From the NCBI RefSeq assembly GCF_964340395.1, contig NC_135567.1, positions 20,918,806 through 20,982,805 of the forward strand: a DNA stretch of 64,000 bases. The letters run 5' to 3'. This DNA comes from Glandiceps talaboti. Lineage: Eukaryota > Hemichordata > Enteropneusta > Spengelidae. The first letter of the stretch is position 1. Every line of letters begins with the position of its first letter. This document shows positions 22,578-35,764 of the stretch, one piece after another. A model generated the notes under the pieces. That model was not told where the DNA came from. It searched no databases and saw nothing but the letters and a program-made list of their open reading frames with translations. Made by a program: the position numbers and the translations under genes.

Positions 22578-23650
22578 ACCATGTCAAACAACATGCTTGA
22601 AATATAGGAAAACAAAAGAAACCCCATTTACATAACAAAACATTCCATTCATATGTAAATTAACCATGATGATTGTGTATGTTTCTAGGGAAAACACCAT
22701 TCTCCTCTTACCAGGGAAACTACGCAGGATTTTACAATGTACCACATTTCCCTTTTGGGGTTCTGAACTCTTGGCAAGTAATTTCACCATTTCTTCCTTA
22801 CTGGATTTTAAACATTGAATGTACAGGAAAGTGTTAATTCAATGCCCTTCCTAAAATAAGCCAATATGCATAAGTAACATTATTATATATTATTTTTTTT
22901 ATTTTATTTTTTATTTAATAATATTTTTTTTTCATATGTTAGTGTCTAGTTCAGGTAGTTATGTTTTCCATTGGTTTCCATATGGTGTCTGTGTTATTGG
23001 TTTCTTCTCATCAGATGTACAGCCATTTCAGATTGGAAGTCCAGTTATATAGTCTTTTTAAGTTGATATCAGTTTCCGGATTCACTGTTTCTTACGACAC
23101 TTCACAATTTTCACACTTTTATTTCTTGAATACGTAAAAAAAAGTTTAGGGTCTGCATGGTGGGGTCAGGTAACCGGAACAAAACAATTTTTTTCATTAG
23201 GCCTTACCGCTAGTAGAGCTTAGAGATGTCTCACCTTCTCCATTACCAAACTCTCTATATTTCTACATGAATGTTACCAGGAGTACTTGTTCATTCTACT
23301 TGCCTTGGGCTTTCACATATTGATTGTATCACACACACAACAGGTTCTACAGATTGTAAAGTCAATATTTCCAACACTTCAGGTTTTTTAATTAGCTCCC
23401 CAAAGTCCTCTGTCATCAAACATTACATAATGATATATTAATAGATGTCACTCATTTGTCAAGTGGTCTATTGATCTTGTCTGTTTATCTAAGCTACTAT
23501 TCACTTCCTGTCAATAACTCACTTTGTTGTTTTTAACACAGGTGTAACAACATATATACACAGTACTGGTAGTCCATTGGTTGTGTTGTGCCAGTAGCAA
23601 GATTGTCACTATTACATGGACCTAGTATTTGCTGTACTGATATTGCTGTA
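22578..23650. other. Non-coding stretch
   Basis: AT-rich, including a T-rich low-complexity block near 22885-22935. Around 22690-22780 the minus strand carries diverged GGTAACAGAG-family-like phrases (AGAACCCCAAAAGGG, CCCTGGTAAGAGGAG), which explains the 68-codon minus-strand frame there without invoking a gene. Confidence 0.45.
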
Positions 23651-23805
23651 GTAGGCAGGCAGACACCGAGGAAGGCAGACACCGAGGCAGGCAGACACCG
23701 AGGCAGGCAGACACCGAGGAAGGCAGGCACCGAGGAAGGCAGACACAGAGGCAGGCAGGCAGACACTGAGGCAGACAGACACCGAGACAGGCAGATAGAC
23801 AAATG
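23651..23805 (+). repeat. GGCAGGCAGACACCGA minisatellite
   Basis: About eight imperfect units of 16-20 bp based on GGCAGGCAGACACCGAGGA. The reading frames here are repeat-derived. Confidence 0.9.
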
Positions 23806-23876
23806 ATTAGATAAATTGACAGACATACACAATGAGGCAGGCAAGCAGATACATGTTGGCAGAAACACACATTATA

Positions 23877-23904
23877 AGACAGACAGACACACACACACAC
23901 ACAC

Positions 23905-23975
<71 letters not shown>
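23877..23975. repeat. (CAGA)n microsatellite
   Basis: A short (AC)n stretch is followed by about 17 uninterrupted CAGA units. Confidence 0.97.
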
Positions 23976-24304
23976 CAAACATTGGTGTCAAATAAACCAA
24001 ATTATCACCAACTACAGTTTTAATCAACTTGATAAAGGATAAAATAATCCCACACTTCTACAGAAATGATAATAAATTCCTTTATGTATGATCTATGACT
24101 GTATCACAAACCAATCAGATTAGTCTGTTATTTATTACAAAACATGTCATATCAACTAACTACTGTTATAACTATCTCTGACAACCATGTACAAACTTGT
24201 AGTCTAAGATACCATGTAATCTTTAAAATAAATATTTTTTTATAATTCACATACAAATGTATAAAGTGTATATTAGTTTGATGTCCCTTGTGTTATCAAT
24301 GTAT

Positions 24305-24440
24305 GGGTATGGTATAAGTTTTGCCAAAGGCAATATTTAAACTATTTATAAATGTGTAACTGTGGTGTACATGTAGGGCGTAGTTTTGCCAATGGCAATA
24401 TTTACACTATTAATATTATCGAGTGTGTAACTGTGGATTG
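24305..24440. repeat. Direct duplication, about 65 bp
   Basis: AGTTTTGCCAAAGGCAATAT and GTGTAACTGTGG blocks occur near 24317 and again, with CCAATGG, near 24383. Each copy contains the near-palindrome TTGCCAATGGCAA. Confidence 0.8.
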
Positions 24441-24551
24441 GTATACATGTGTAATTTTAATTATGTTATTTTACTAACAATATTTACTTGAATGGCTTTC
24501 TTAGTCACATTATCACAAAAATTTAACAACCAATATTTGTGTTGTTGAGAT

Positions 24552-24775
24552 GGACAGATGGATGGAGGGTGGACAGACACAGACAGGGATGAACACAGAC
24601 ATGGACAAACAGACAGACACAGACAGACAGACCCCGACACAGACAGACAAATATAGACACAGACAGAGAAACATAGACACAGACACAGACACCAACAGAC
24701 ACAGACACAGACACAGACACAGACACTGAGACACGCACAGACAGACACATCAACACAACACAACACAACACAACA
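24552..24775. repeat. CAGACA-rich compound microsatellite
   Basis: Mixed CAGACA, CAGACACAGA and GACAGATGGA repeats on the plus strand, ending in five CACAA units at about 24751-24773. Confidence 0.95.
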
Positions 24776-25590
24776 TTGATGAATGGTTTTCTTGTTCAAA
24801 TTATCAAAACAAATTAACAACTACTATAACATTTGTTGATGCGATGAATGTTCATGTGAGAATACATGTAGACTCAAAATATTCCACAGTTAGAAAGCAA
24901 TATCAAATATTTGATATGTTTTATACATTCTATACATACAAAGTATTTCTGCCCTGGGTATCTGCCAAAATCTATTTCTGCCCTGGGTGGCTGCCAAAAT
25001 CTATATGTATGATTTAAGTCTGCGTAATAAACAAACAGCATATCCAACAAATGATGACACTATACTAATTGCAGTGGTGAACATTTAATACTTTGAATAT
25101 TAATTTATAGTTTATAGGAAATGTTTAAACATCAAAGCCTAAGTACCAGAGTATGCTAACTCATTCACACACATAGGTTTACTAGATACATATGAATATA
25201 AGTGTCTCGCTGGAGAGAATAGTGTTCAATGCTAATATTAGTAGCAGAGAATTATAGATATGTACCGATTTTAACAATCCCAATTTAGTTGTCTGATGAT
25301 CGCTGGAAGTGTGAAACTCTGAGTTACGACTATATTACATCCTTATTCTTTTGAATTAAGTCTAGGTTTACTATATATGTATAAAACAATTAAAGTTATG
25401 TACCCTCAACAAATCAAAGTGTAGTCATTTCCTGTAAATAGACAAACAATCTCTGTCGTAATCTGAAACTAAAACATTAAATCTACATTCCTATTCATAA
25501 GTATTGAGTTTCTACTAATCTAGGTCCTGACCTAGCAAATTTGACCTGAATCTGACCTTTGACCTTTGTGTTTGGTGACTCATGCTAGAG
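24776..25590. other. Non-coding stretch
   Basis: It contains a short duplication, TTTCTGCCCTGGGT-CTGCCAAAATCTA, at about 24945-25005, and a module near 25293-25328 (TGATGATCGC, GTGAAACTC, GAGTTACGAC) resembling the one beside the 20.1 kb hairpin. Nothing coding was seen. Confidence 0.45.
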
Positions 25591-25599
25591 GAACACAGG

Positions 25600-26290
25600 G
25601 TTGTTTTAGGACTATGGCTGCATTTACAGACCCTGGTTAGTTGTATTTGTTAAGACTTGGGTATGCTAGTCACCAAGAGGAGAAATGTGGTAAAATTGGC
25701 AGAGATTTCCATACTTTGTGGACTGTACCATAATTTTAGAGGGAATGATTTTTACAAAGAGGGGTGGGAGGAGAAGGGGAAATTGGTGTTCCATACCTTC
25801 TATAATAATTTTAGTCAGCAACTCAGCAGGAACTCAGGTATTAATACAGGGTGGGGAAGGTGCTTAAACTAGCATAGATTTGCATACTAAATATACCATA
25901 TTTTTGAAACCCTGATATTACATTTTTTTTTGTAATAGAGGGGTCTATGGTTAACCTAGCATAGATTTGCATACCTTTTATCACAATTAATGGGGGGGGG
26001 GGTTTTAACCTGGCATAAATTTGCATACCTCTTATCATAATTGATGGGGGGGGGGGGGGGGGGGGTTGAATCTGGCATAGATTTGCATACCTCATTATAA
26101 TTGATGGGGATGGGGTTAAACCATTCTGTATACCCTGTATATTACTCAGGTATTAATACATCGACAGGAGCAGGGACGGGATGAACCTGGCAAAGATTTG
26201 CATACCTTGTACTATAATTTTTTGGACCCATGTTATTAATTGAAGGGGAGGGGGAGGGGTACAACTGGCATAGATTTTGATATCTTACAG
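25600..26290. repeat. Degenerate repeat with TAGATTTGCATACC and G runs
   Basis: Six or more diverged copies carry GGCATAGATTTGCATACCT, a run of G after TTGATG or TTAATG, and sometimes CACCAAGAGG-type sequence related to the GGTAACAGAG family. G runs of 11 (25992-26002) and 20 (26046-26065) lie on the plus strand. Confidence 0.7.
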
Positions 26291-27005
26291 CTCTTCTAAA
26301 ACGTAGGTGTAAAACCCCATCTGTGTCCAAATGTACACAAATCTGCAGATACTTGCAAAGATATGATAGATTGGGAACCTCAGTGTAATACCTTGGGAAT
26401 TCAGGTAAATTGTATTTTACTTTAACACCACCTGATTCAATGTGATACTATATTACAGAGTCCAGTAGGCCATTTCAGACTTCAAACAGGAAATTGAGAA
26501 TACAGTGCCATTGCTCAAATTGTACCATTTCTGAAGAGTTTTGTCATTTGGCATTATGAAGAAGTGTAAATCAGGGATGTTTTTCATATTGTTCAGACAT
26601 TGAGGAATGCAGCAGTACTCTATGATTAACTAAGTATTAGCTATACCCCCAAGGTACACACAGACAGGAAGTAGAGCGCCACCATGTGGCATATTTTGGA
26701 AAGGCCTATAATTTTGTCATATTCACTCTTGTTACAGTAGATTGAAGAAGACAGCACTCTACATTGTTTTACTTTGGTATTTTATCACCAAATGTTTATT
26801 CCATCATTTCACTCCCCGGCTACCATTTTATGCCGGAAGTCACCGTTAACTGTGTCATCAAATTTATGAATGATAAACCATATGTTGGAAATGAAATAAA
26901 ATTTAATTAGTTTATTCATGGCTTGACATTTTGTGATTGTATTCCTTTAAAGAAATTGTCAAGATCAAAACAAACCCCTCTCCCCCCCCCCAACACACAC
27001 ACACA
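26291..27005. other. Non-coding stretch, nothing recognised
   Basis: Unique-looking AT-rich sequence. Short frames have no supporting features. Confidence 0.4.
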
Positions 27006-27202
27006 TACTTTCATACTTTCATACATACATACATACATACATACATACATACATACATACATACATACATACATACATACATACATACATACATACATAC
27101 ATACATACATACATACATACATACATACATACATACATACATACATACATACATACATACATACATACATACATACATACGGTACATACACATACATACA
27201 CA
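27006..27202. repeat. (CATA)n microsatellite, about 40 units
   Basis: Almost perfect CATA repeats from 27020 to 27179 with short imperfect shoulders. Confidence 0.98.
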
Positions 27203-27431
27203 GCGTTAAAAGACTCTGCATGAGTTTATACTGTGATATTGAACTGCTTCATGGATAAGTGAACACAAACAACCTAACTGTAGTTGACAAGTACTTTGTA
27301 CAACATACAGTTTGATAGTCAATATTTGATTTATTGACTGTGTAGTAGTTTATCCAGGGACCCACTTATCAGTTCTTATGTCACTAACCACTGTCAATTA
27401 AGAACAAATCTATTTATAAATTATCGCATTT
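27203..27431. other. Short non-coding spacer
   Basis: No feature was recognised. Confidence 0.35.
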
Positions 27432-27715
27432 ATGAATACCCAACCCTACCCCATCCCCTATTCTCACCCCATCCATACCCTAACCCTACCCCATCCCCTA
27501 TCCTCACCCCATCCATACCTCCAACCCTACCCCATCCCCTATCCTCACCCCATCCATACCTACCCCATCCCCTATCCTCACCCCATCCATACCCCCAACC
27601 CTACCCCAATCATACCCCATCCCCATCCACACCCCCAACCCTACCCCATCTCCCTATCCTCACCCCATCCATACCTCCAACCCTACCCCATCCCCCCACC
27701 CCCGCCACCATCCAC
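27432..27715 (+). repeat. C-rich minisatellite, about 36-41 bp unit
   Basis: Imperfect units combine ACCCTACCCCATCCCCTAT and CCTCACCCCATCCATACC. The plus strand is nearly free of G, so the complement carries regularly spaced G runs. The proline-rich frame across it is compositional. Confidence 0.9.
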
Positions 27716-27850
27716 ACAGCCCAGGGCTTCAATTTAACTTCTACATTTGGTTGTCATTTTTAGCCAAGTGAACATGTATATAATAGTATACAATAGAATA
27801 ATTAAAAAGAAAACTAAAAACAGATTGTATACCAAATTATCTTCACAAAA
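27716..27850. other. Short AT-rich spacer
   Basis: No feature was recognised. Confidence 0.3.
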
Positions 27851-28700
27851 TTACCCCATGGTAACCAGGATGAAATAATTTTATGAAAACATTTGTAAGA
27901 AATTAATATCACTTTTAAATGCATGACTGATTTATGATCAATAGACCTGTGTACTGAATATCAATATAATGTATTATATTAATTACGTAATTAGTAATAA
28001 ATTACACCATGGTGACGGCGACATCAATTGCTTCCAAGAACAACACTGGCAAGAAATTAAAATTTTCAATGAACCATGACTTTGAAAAGCATGACTGATT
28101 TGTGATCAATAGGCCGACTACATACTGTATTTTAAAACTGAAAGTAAATGTGTGTCTTTATATCAATTATATTCTATAAATTACACCATCGTCGCGGCAA
28201 CATGAAATGGTTCCAAGGAGAACATTGGTGAAAAATTACATTTTCTATAAGCCATCTCTTTGAAATGCATGACTGATTTGTAATAAATCGGTTTATGAAC
28301 TTTGCAATAATTAAATAAAAATGTAAAAGTGCAATGTATATCAACTATCCTTTAAAAAATTACACCATCGTACCCACTAATGATAAATAATATTTAGGAA
28401 AACACAATAAATTGATATTTATCAATAAACCATCATTTTAAAAAGCAAGATTGACTTGTGCTTAAAAACATTATGTACTATACAATTAAACCCGTAAGAA
28501 ATATTTTATTCAATTATATCAAAAAATTATACCATGGTGTGTCAAGACAATATGAAACGGTTCTGGGAAGAACATTTGGTGGCAAATTAAAATTTTCAAT
28601 AAACCATGACATTAAAATGCAAGACTGATTTGCAATCAATAAATAAGCCTATGTACTTTATAATTAAAACATGAAATAAGTGTACATCATTTGCCCTAAG
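27851..28700 (+). repeat. Diverged tandem repeat of 150-180 bp, five copies
   Basis: Copies start with ATTACACCATGGT or ATTACACCATCGT at about 27851, 28001, 28181, 28361 and 28528. Each continues with GAACA-TTGG-, AATTAAAATTTTCAATAAACC and GCATGACTGATTTG-ATCAAT. Divergence is high (perhaps 20-30 percent) but block order is kept in all five. The period is in the nucleosome or satellite range. Confidence 0.85.
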
Positions 28701-28974
28701 ACTTTCAATTAACGGCAAATCATTGGAGACTGCTTACAGTACTTATTAGTAGTTATATTTGTCAAATCATCAGAGACTGTTTAAATTCATTAGTGAATTA
28801 ATTATCACAAAGTGACACTCAATGACTATATAGAGTAACTACTAATTTATTCTACATTACATACAGTGTCTTGGAGCTTACAGTAAATTTACCCTCATGA
28901 AACAAGTTTACTACTGCCACATGAGGGCATACAAGTAGAACAGTGTTAACTTAGTGTAGATACTTGTATGTTGT
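28701..28974. other. Non-coding spacer
   Basis: AT-rich. No feature was recognised. Confidence 0.35.
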
Positions 28975-29185
28975 TATGCTGAGGTTCAGGAACCATGGTA
29001 ACAACTTAGTGTAGTTGTATTTTGTTACACTGAGGTTCAGGAACCATGGTAACAACTTAGTGTAGATCCTTGTATGTTCTTATGCTGAGGTTCAGGAACC
29101 ATGGTAACAGAAAGCGGTTGAGGAACTTGGTAACAGAAAGGGGAATAAGGTTCAGGAACCATGGTAACAGAAAGGGGAACATCAG
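28975..29185 (+). repeat. Short repeats carrying AACCATGGTAAC
   Basis: GAGGTTCAGGAACCATGGTA followed by ACA occurs at about 28981, 29032 and 29087, and again from 29149 without the leading GAG. Spacing is 51-62 bp. A degenerate copy (GAGGAACTTGGTAACAGAAAG) lies near 29119. These belong to the GGTAACAGAG family. The core GGAACCATGGTAAC resembles an RFX X-box, with a perfect right half and an imperfect left half. Confidence 0.85.
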
Positions 29186-29304
29186 GTATAACTGGCACAT
29201 AGTTTACCATATATTTCCGTAATATTGTTTTGATAATTATAGTTTGTTTACAGACAAGTTTTACAAATAGGTCTTCAGTAACATGGACAGGGGCTACAAC
29301 AAAA

Positions 29305-29700
29305 AAGAACAAATATTTTGACCAAATCTATTTCTGTAACTTTGTACCGACTGCCTTTTTCATTTTGGACTAAAACACAGAAATATTTTGAAATATTCAT
29401 TTTAGTCAAAGTTTTGGTTCCAAAGTGACAAAAAGATTTCACAAAACATTCCCCATATTGTTACTTATGTATGTCACTAACCTGGACACATACACTTTAA
29501 GTCTATAACTACATTTTATATTTTAACAAATATTGCTATTTTTCTGTCACTTTTTATCAGTGATTTAGCTAATTTTGGAGCAAAAACATGGCAATGTTCC
29601 TAAATAACTATTTTCTATCAAAATTCTGCTTCAAAAGTGAAAATAGTTTAAGAGAATCTGATAAAACATTCACTATATTTTCTTACACATGTAGGGTGGT
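29305..29700. repeat. Old direct duplication, about 210-250 bp
   Basis: Two halves share TTTCTGT, CAAAAACA-NAATATT, CAAA-TTTTGGTTCCAAAGTGA-like or CTGCTTCAAAAGTGA, and ATAAAACATTC-C-ATATT in the same order (about 29320-29460 and 29530-29680). Borders are approximate. Confidence 0.5.
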
Positions 29701-30385
29701 ACAGAGGTTAAACCTAGTACTGTGCACTGCTTATATTACAATAACACCCAAGAGTGACCTTAGATTTCTAAGTATCTCAGATTGTTTATAGGAAAACATA
29801 GCCTCTAAATACATTAAACTGACGAGATACAGTGTATCAAATTACAAAACGTCAACCATTTTGATATGAAGACCAGACACCAAGCTATCATGTAGTTTTA
29901 TGTCAATGACTTCACTTTCATTCAAATACTTCACAATCTCTTTTCACAAACTTTACATAACTTTTCTTTCTTTCCGATCCATCACAATAGTTACATTGAA
30001 TGTAGAATACCTTCAGTCTCAATTACATACTGTCATTTCCGCATACCAACTGTTATGTTAACTTTACGACATTTTTTTCTAGAGCCTAGAGGAGCTGTTT
30101 ATTCTAGCCAGGGACCATACATCATTTCAAGACACTATAAAGTCATTCCTCAATTCAAGCCATGAGCGTTCAGTCACCATGCAATGCCTGTATGATCACC
30201 ATGCCACATTCAATATAAAATGAATTCTAATTTACTTAGCATATATGCTATAGCTATTCTGACTTTTCCATGAGTGTTTTTAAACTATCATATTCCACAT
30301 TCCATCTAAAAATGACTCCATATTTTATTATTTACTTCATACTTCATATTAGTATTTTTTATATCTTAACAACAAAGAAAGAAAA

Positions 30386-30387
<2 letters not shown>
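29701..30387. other. Non-coding stretch, nothing recognised
   Basis: Unique-looking sequence with no coding-like frame. Confidence 0.4.
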
Positions 30388-31223
<836 letters not shown>

Positions 31224-31643
31224 TAATCTAATCTAATCTAATCTAATCTAATCTAATATAATCTAATCTAATCTAATCTAATCTAAACTAATCTAATCTA
31301 ATCTAATCTGAACTAATCTAATCTAAACTAATCTAATCTAAACTGATCTAAACTAATCTAATCTAAACTAATCTAATCTAAACTAATCTAAACTAATCTA
31401 AACTAATCTAATCTAAACTGATCTAAACTAATCTAATCTAATCTAATCTAATCTAAACTAATCTAATCTAAACTAATCTAATCTAATCTAATCTAAACTA
31501 ATCTAATCTAATCTAATCTAATCTAATCTAAACTAATCTAAACTAATCTAATCTAAACTGATCTAAACTAATCTAATCTAATCTAATCTAATCTAAACTA
31601 ATCTAATCTAAACTAATCTAATCTAATCTAATCTAATCTAATC
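31224..31643. repeat. AATCT pentanucleotide array with higher-order structure
   Basis: About 84 five-base units, mostly AATCT with AAACT and rarer ACTGATCT variants. The order of variants repeats: the AACTG marker falls at about 31341, 31416 and 31556, and the block after the second marker is repeated after the third, a 140 bp (28-unit) higher-order period. Confidence 0.95.
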
Positions 31644-31799
31644 ACATACACATTTGATGAGTGTGGTTACATCAATCAGGAGATATGTTCACAACTTAAT
31701 AACATAATATGAACTTGTACAAACGTAGTTATCAGCTAAAAGTTCATTCTCTAGTTACATTATAGAGATCTCTCTCAGTCTGTATTCTTTCTTCTTATA

Positions 31800-32350
31800 T
31801 CCACCTTGTTCTGAGAGTACTGCCAGTAACTCCATCATGTCAGTCACCTCAATTCCAATATTTGTGCAATAAAGTACACAACCTTGTTCTTCATATCAAG
31901 TACTGACAGTAACTCCAAGTCTGTGATCTCACTTCCAGTACTTAGGCCAGAAAGTACACACTTTTTACTGCCACAAACTTTACACACCAACATGGATAAA
32001 CTTAGTCTAGATGCTAACCATGGTAGCCAATCATCAATTTTTACCACAAGACGTGTCATCATCAATCTTACTACCAAATAGATCTTGAGATTCGATGCCA
32101 TGGATAGCACTAGGCTAGGGTACACTAACAGTTGACAAAAACGTTACATGTTGGTATCGAATCACTTCTTAACCATATAGATGCTACACATGGTATTGAA
32201 TCATCTCTTTTATTTTGATATTCGACACCACGATTAGAACGTGACTAAATCTTAAGATTTGATGTCTTAGATAGCACTAGACTGACCTGACTAGATCTTA
32301 AGATTTGATGTCTTGGATAGCACTAGATTAGGATACACTTTCATTTGACA
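31800..32350. repeat. Two small diverged duplications
   Basis: An approximately 90 bp pair carries CAGTAACTCCA, CA-TTCCAGTA and AAAGTACACA (near 31824 and 31909). A second set carries GATCTTAAGATTTGATGTCTT and GGATAGCACTAGA (near 32081, 32249 and 32292). Confidence 0.65.
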
Positions 32351-32444
32351 AACACACTACATGCCATTGCCAAACTTTGTATTATGAGTGATGTATTGTG
32401 TAATGAATTAAATCAAACTTACTTCATATATTAAAGATACACTC

Positions 32445-32520
32445 TTGTTAATCTGGGTATTCTGGGGGACCTCGTCACAATCTGGGTGTTCTGGGGGGAC
32501 TTCGTCACAATTTTGAAGTC
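32445..32520. repeat. Direct duplication, about 33 bp
   Basis: AATCTGGGTATTCTGGGGGA-C-TCGTCAC is repeated once in tandem as AATCTGGGTGTTCTGGGGGG. Confidence 0.9.
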
Positions 32521-32529
32521 TAGGGGTAA

Positions 32530-33710
32530 CAAAATAAACAAAATCTAGGGTTACAATAAATCATTGTCAACTGAAATATTAAAATATCAAAAGACGGAAA
32601 ACATGTATATCAATCAAATCATTTATGCAAATATACAGTGGAGGTAACAAAACAAACAAATAAGGTTAAGAACAGAAATAGCAAACACAAAGTATACTGC
32701 AAACAGCTGAAATATTAAAATACCAATGTATGGCAAATTGACATAACAATATGTATTTGCTATGCAAATATACAAACTAAAGTACACATGACAGCTGAAA
32801 TTTCTTCAAATTAATAAAATTTGAACAATTTATATTACAAGAAAATAATATGTTATGTAAATATACAAATCTGGGGCACCATAAGAAACATTACATAAAT
32901 TTTAACAATTGTTAACAAAAATTTTACCCTATACTAACTGGAATTTCTTCAAAATATCAAAGCATAAATTTATGTTGTATATAGAAAATATAGAGGAAGT
33001 ACAATGAACGCTTTTAAACAAAATGATTTTATTCAAAGAATGGAAAAAACTTGGGAGACCTCACCAAGTCTAACATTGAACAACAAATCTGGTGGGGTCA
33101 AAGGTTAAATTTGTAGTCAAGGAAGTAAATCTGTGAGGTCAAAGGTTAAATTTGTAGTCAAGGAAGTAAATCTGTGAGGTCAAAAGGTCAAGTTTGTAGT
33201 CATGGAAAACAAATGTGTGGGGTTACAATGTAATGTCATTTGTATGCTAAGGCGAACATGTTCGGAAAATATATATGTACGTCTGACTAGGGATGTACAA
33301 ATTGTAAATCTCGATCAAAGGCCAAATTTCTACATGTATGTGTAGACTAAGGAAATAAATTATATGGAGTTTATACAAAGTTCAATTTGTTGGCATGGAA
33401 ACAGAAATGTGAAGAGTCAAAGATCAACATTGTAGATGAGGAGAATAAATATATGGGGTCAGGGGTCAAATTATGTGGGGTTAGGGGTCAAATCTGCAGG
33501 CTCTGGAAAATATGTGGAGTTGCAATTGTACAATTTCTAATTTGCATACTAATTTGCATACTGAGGAAAGTGCATTCAGTACAAACTTTCTAAATCTGGC
33601 TACGAAAGTAAATTTTGGATGAGAGGTCACACGTACATCATGGGTGAGTAGAATGAATCTGTATGAGGTCAAAGGTCAAATCTGTACGCTTTACATCGTA
33701 ATTCTATGTG
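32530..33710. repeat. Diverged short repeats, GGGGTCAAAGGTCAAAT type
   Basis: From 33080 on, phrases such as GAGGTCAAAGGTTAAATTTG and AGTCAAGGAAGTAAATCTGT recur every 45-60 bp with increasing divergence toward 33700. The 32530-33000 part has looser repeats around CTGAAATATTAAAATA and ATGCAAATATACA. AGGTCAAAGGTCA is also a DR1 nuclear-receptor half-site arrangement, but its repetition here is repeat-driven. Confidence 0.65.
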
Positions 33711-33916
33711 GGGTTAATACATATCATGTGTTCAGCGTTCCTGTGGTTAACTCTAGTCTCATATTGTGTTTGACTAACGGAATGCAATTTGAGAGACAAC
33801 TTTTTGCTGTCTCAGTGTCTGAAGTCATAACATGGAACCAGATACTGCAAACCAAAATATTTTCACCACTAGAAAATGTTGTGATTTTATAGTCTTCAGC
33901 TAGTTCTTAAAGATTA

Positions 33917-35134
33917 ATTTTTACTAATTACCAGACTGGTACATTGTGTTCATGTACAATTTTAGTCACTACTTATTTTTACTAATTGCCAGACTGGTAC
34001 ATTGTGTTCATGTATAAGAAGGCATTTTAGTCACTACTTATTTTTACTAATTACCAGACTGGTACATTGTGTTCATGTATAAGAAGGCATTTTAGTCACT
34101 ACTTATTTTTACTAATTACCAGACTGCATGGTACATTATGTTCATGTACATTTTAGTCACTACTTATTTTTACTAATTACCAGACTGGTACATTGTGTTC
34201 ATGTACAAAGGCATTTTAGTCACTACTTATTTTTACTAATTACCAGACTGGTACATTGTGTTCATGTACAAAGGCATTTTAGTCACTACTTATTTTTACT
34301 AATTACCAGGCTGGTACATTGTGTTCATGTACAAGAAGGTATTTTAGTCACTACTTATTTTTACTAATTACCAGACTGGTACATTGTGTTCATGTACAAG
34401 AAGGTATTTTAGTCACTACTTATTTTTACTAATTACCAGACTGGTACATTGTGTTCATGTACAAGAAGGCATTTTAGTCACTACTTATTTTTACTAATTA
34501 CCAGACTGGTACATTGTGTTCATGTACAAAGGCATTTTAGTCACTACTTATTTTTACTAATTACCAGACTGGTACATTGTGTTCATGTACAAAGGCATTT
34601 TAGTCACTACTTATTTTTACTAATTACCAGACTGGTACATTGTGTTCATGTACAAAGGCATTTTAGTCACTACTTATTTTTACTAATTACCAGACTGGTA
34701 CATTGTGTTCATGTACAAAGGCATTTTAGTCACTACTTATTTTTACTAATTACCAGACTGGTACATTGTGTTCATGTATAAGAAGGCATTTTAGTCACTA
34801 CTTATTTTTACTAATTACCAGACTGGTACATTGTGTTCATGTATAAGAAGGCATTTTAGTCACTACTTATTTTTACTAATTACCAGACTGGTACATTGTG
34901 TTCATGTACAAGAAGGCATTTTAGTCACTACTTATTTTTACTAATTACCAGACTGCATGGTACATTGTGTTCATGTACAAGAAGGCATTTTAGTCACTAC
35001 TTATTTTCACTAATTACCAGACTGGTACATTGTGTTCATGTATAAAGGCATCTTAGCCACTACTTATTTTTACTAATTACCAGACTGCATGGTACATTGT
35101 GTTCATATACAAGAAGGCATTTTAGTCACTACTT
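33917..35134. repeat. 63 bp minisatellite, about 19 copies
   Basis: The unit contains ATTTTAGTCACTACTTATTT, TTACTAATTACCAGACTGGT and ACATTGTGTTCATGTACA. Length variants arise from AAAGG versus AAGAAGG and GACTGG versus GACTGCATGG. Runs of pure 63 bp units keep a frame open (34449-34781) that encodes a hydrophobic 21-residue repeat. I consider it repeat-derived because it breaks wherever a length variant occurs. Confidence 0.95.
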
Positions 35135-35764
35135 TTCTGTTTTAATATGTTTTCCAGCGAAATAAGCAAAATGAAGTCTTAAAATCAGGTGAAAATTACT
35201 AGGTTTAAAATAAGGCCTAATCCAAAAAATTGTTACAATTGCGTACACATTCATGGAAGAAAACATTATTTACAAGTAAACTAAGTTATGATAATTTTAA
35301 TCCACAACAAAATATTTTGGCTTTATTTAGACCAAGACTGCAAGGCCATTTGACCAAGTACATCCAAACCATATCTTGTGTGACATGCTGTCATTACAAA
35401 TTTACTATCCTAGACAGTTACTATGGCAACACCTGTAACCATACAAAGTACCAGCAAAGTGTTGTGATTGTACAGGTGTTGTTAAGAGGTTGACCTTTGA
35501 CCTAAAAGAGGAAATGATTGGTTCAACAACAAGTGACCTTTGACATGAGGGAGGAAGTCATTAGTTCCATAAAGTGAGCTGAACAATAGTTAGTGACAAC
35601 TATGTATGTGTGACTGATTTATTGGTGTGTGATTGTGGGTAAAAATGTCAAGTGTGACCTACATAACTTTAGTATGGTTATCTAAGATCAAAAAATAAAC
35701 AGATTGGAGACCAGACATAGCTGGTTGACTAAATAGTCTTGATTCTTGCAGAGCTACATAACCA
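35135..35764. other. Non-coding stretch with an 11 bp inverted repeat
   Basis: CAACACCTGTA (35427-35437) and TACAGGTGTTG (35471-35481) are exact complements across 33 nt, each including a CACCTG E-box core. Two GTGACCTTTGAC-containing repeats lie at about 35492-35545. No gene signal was seen. Confidence 0.5.

Noticed and set aside
22584-22790. 68-codon minus-strand frame
   Set aside because: Its sequence contains diverged GGTAACAGAG-family phrases, so it is better explained as repeat.
33080-33700. Cluster of DR1 nuclear-receptor sites (AGGTCAAAGGTCA)
   Set aside because: The sites are parts of a degenerate tandem repeat. Functional binding is not supported by position.
34128-34781. Hydrophobic 21-residue repeat protein
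   Set aside because: Open only while units are exactly 63 bp. Common length variants shift the frame, so no selection on coding is visible.
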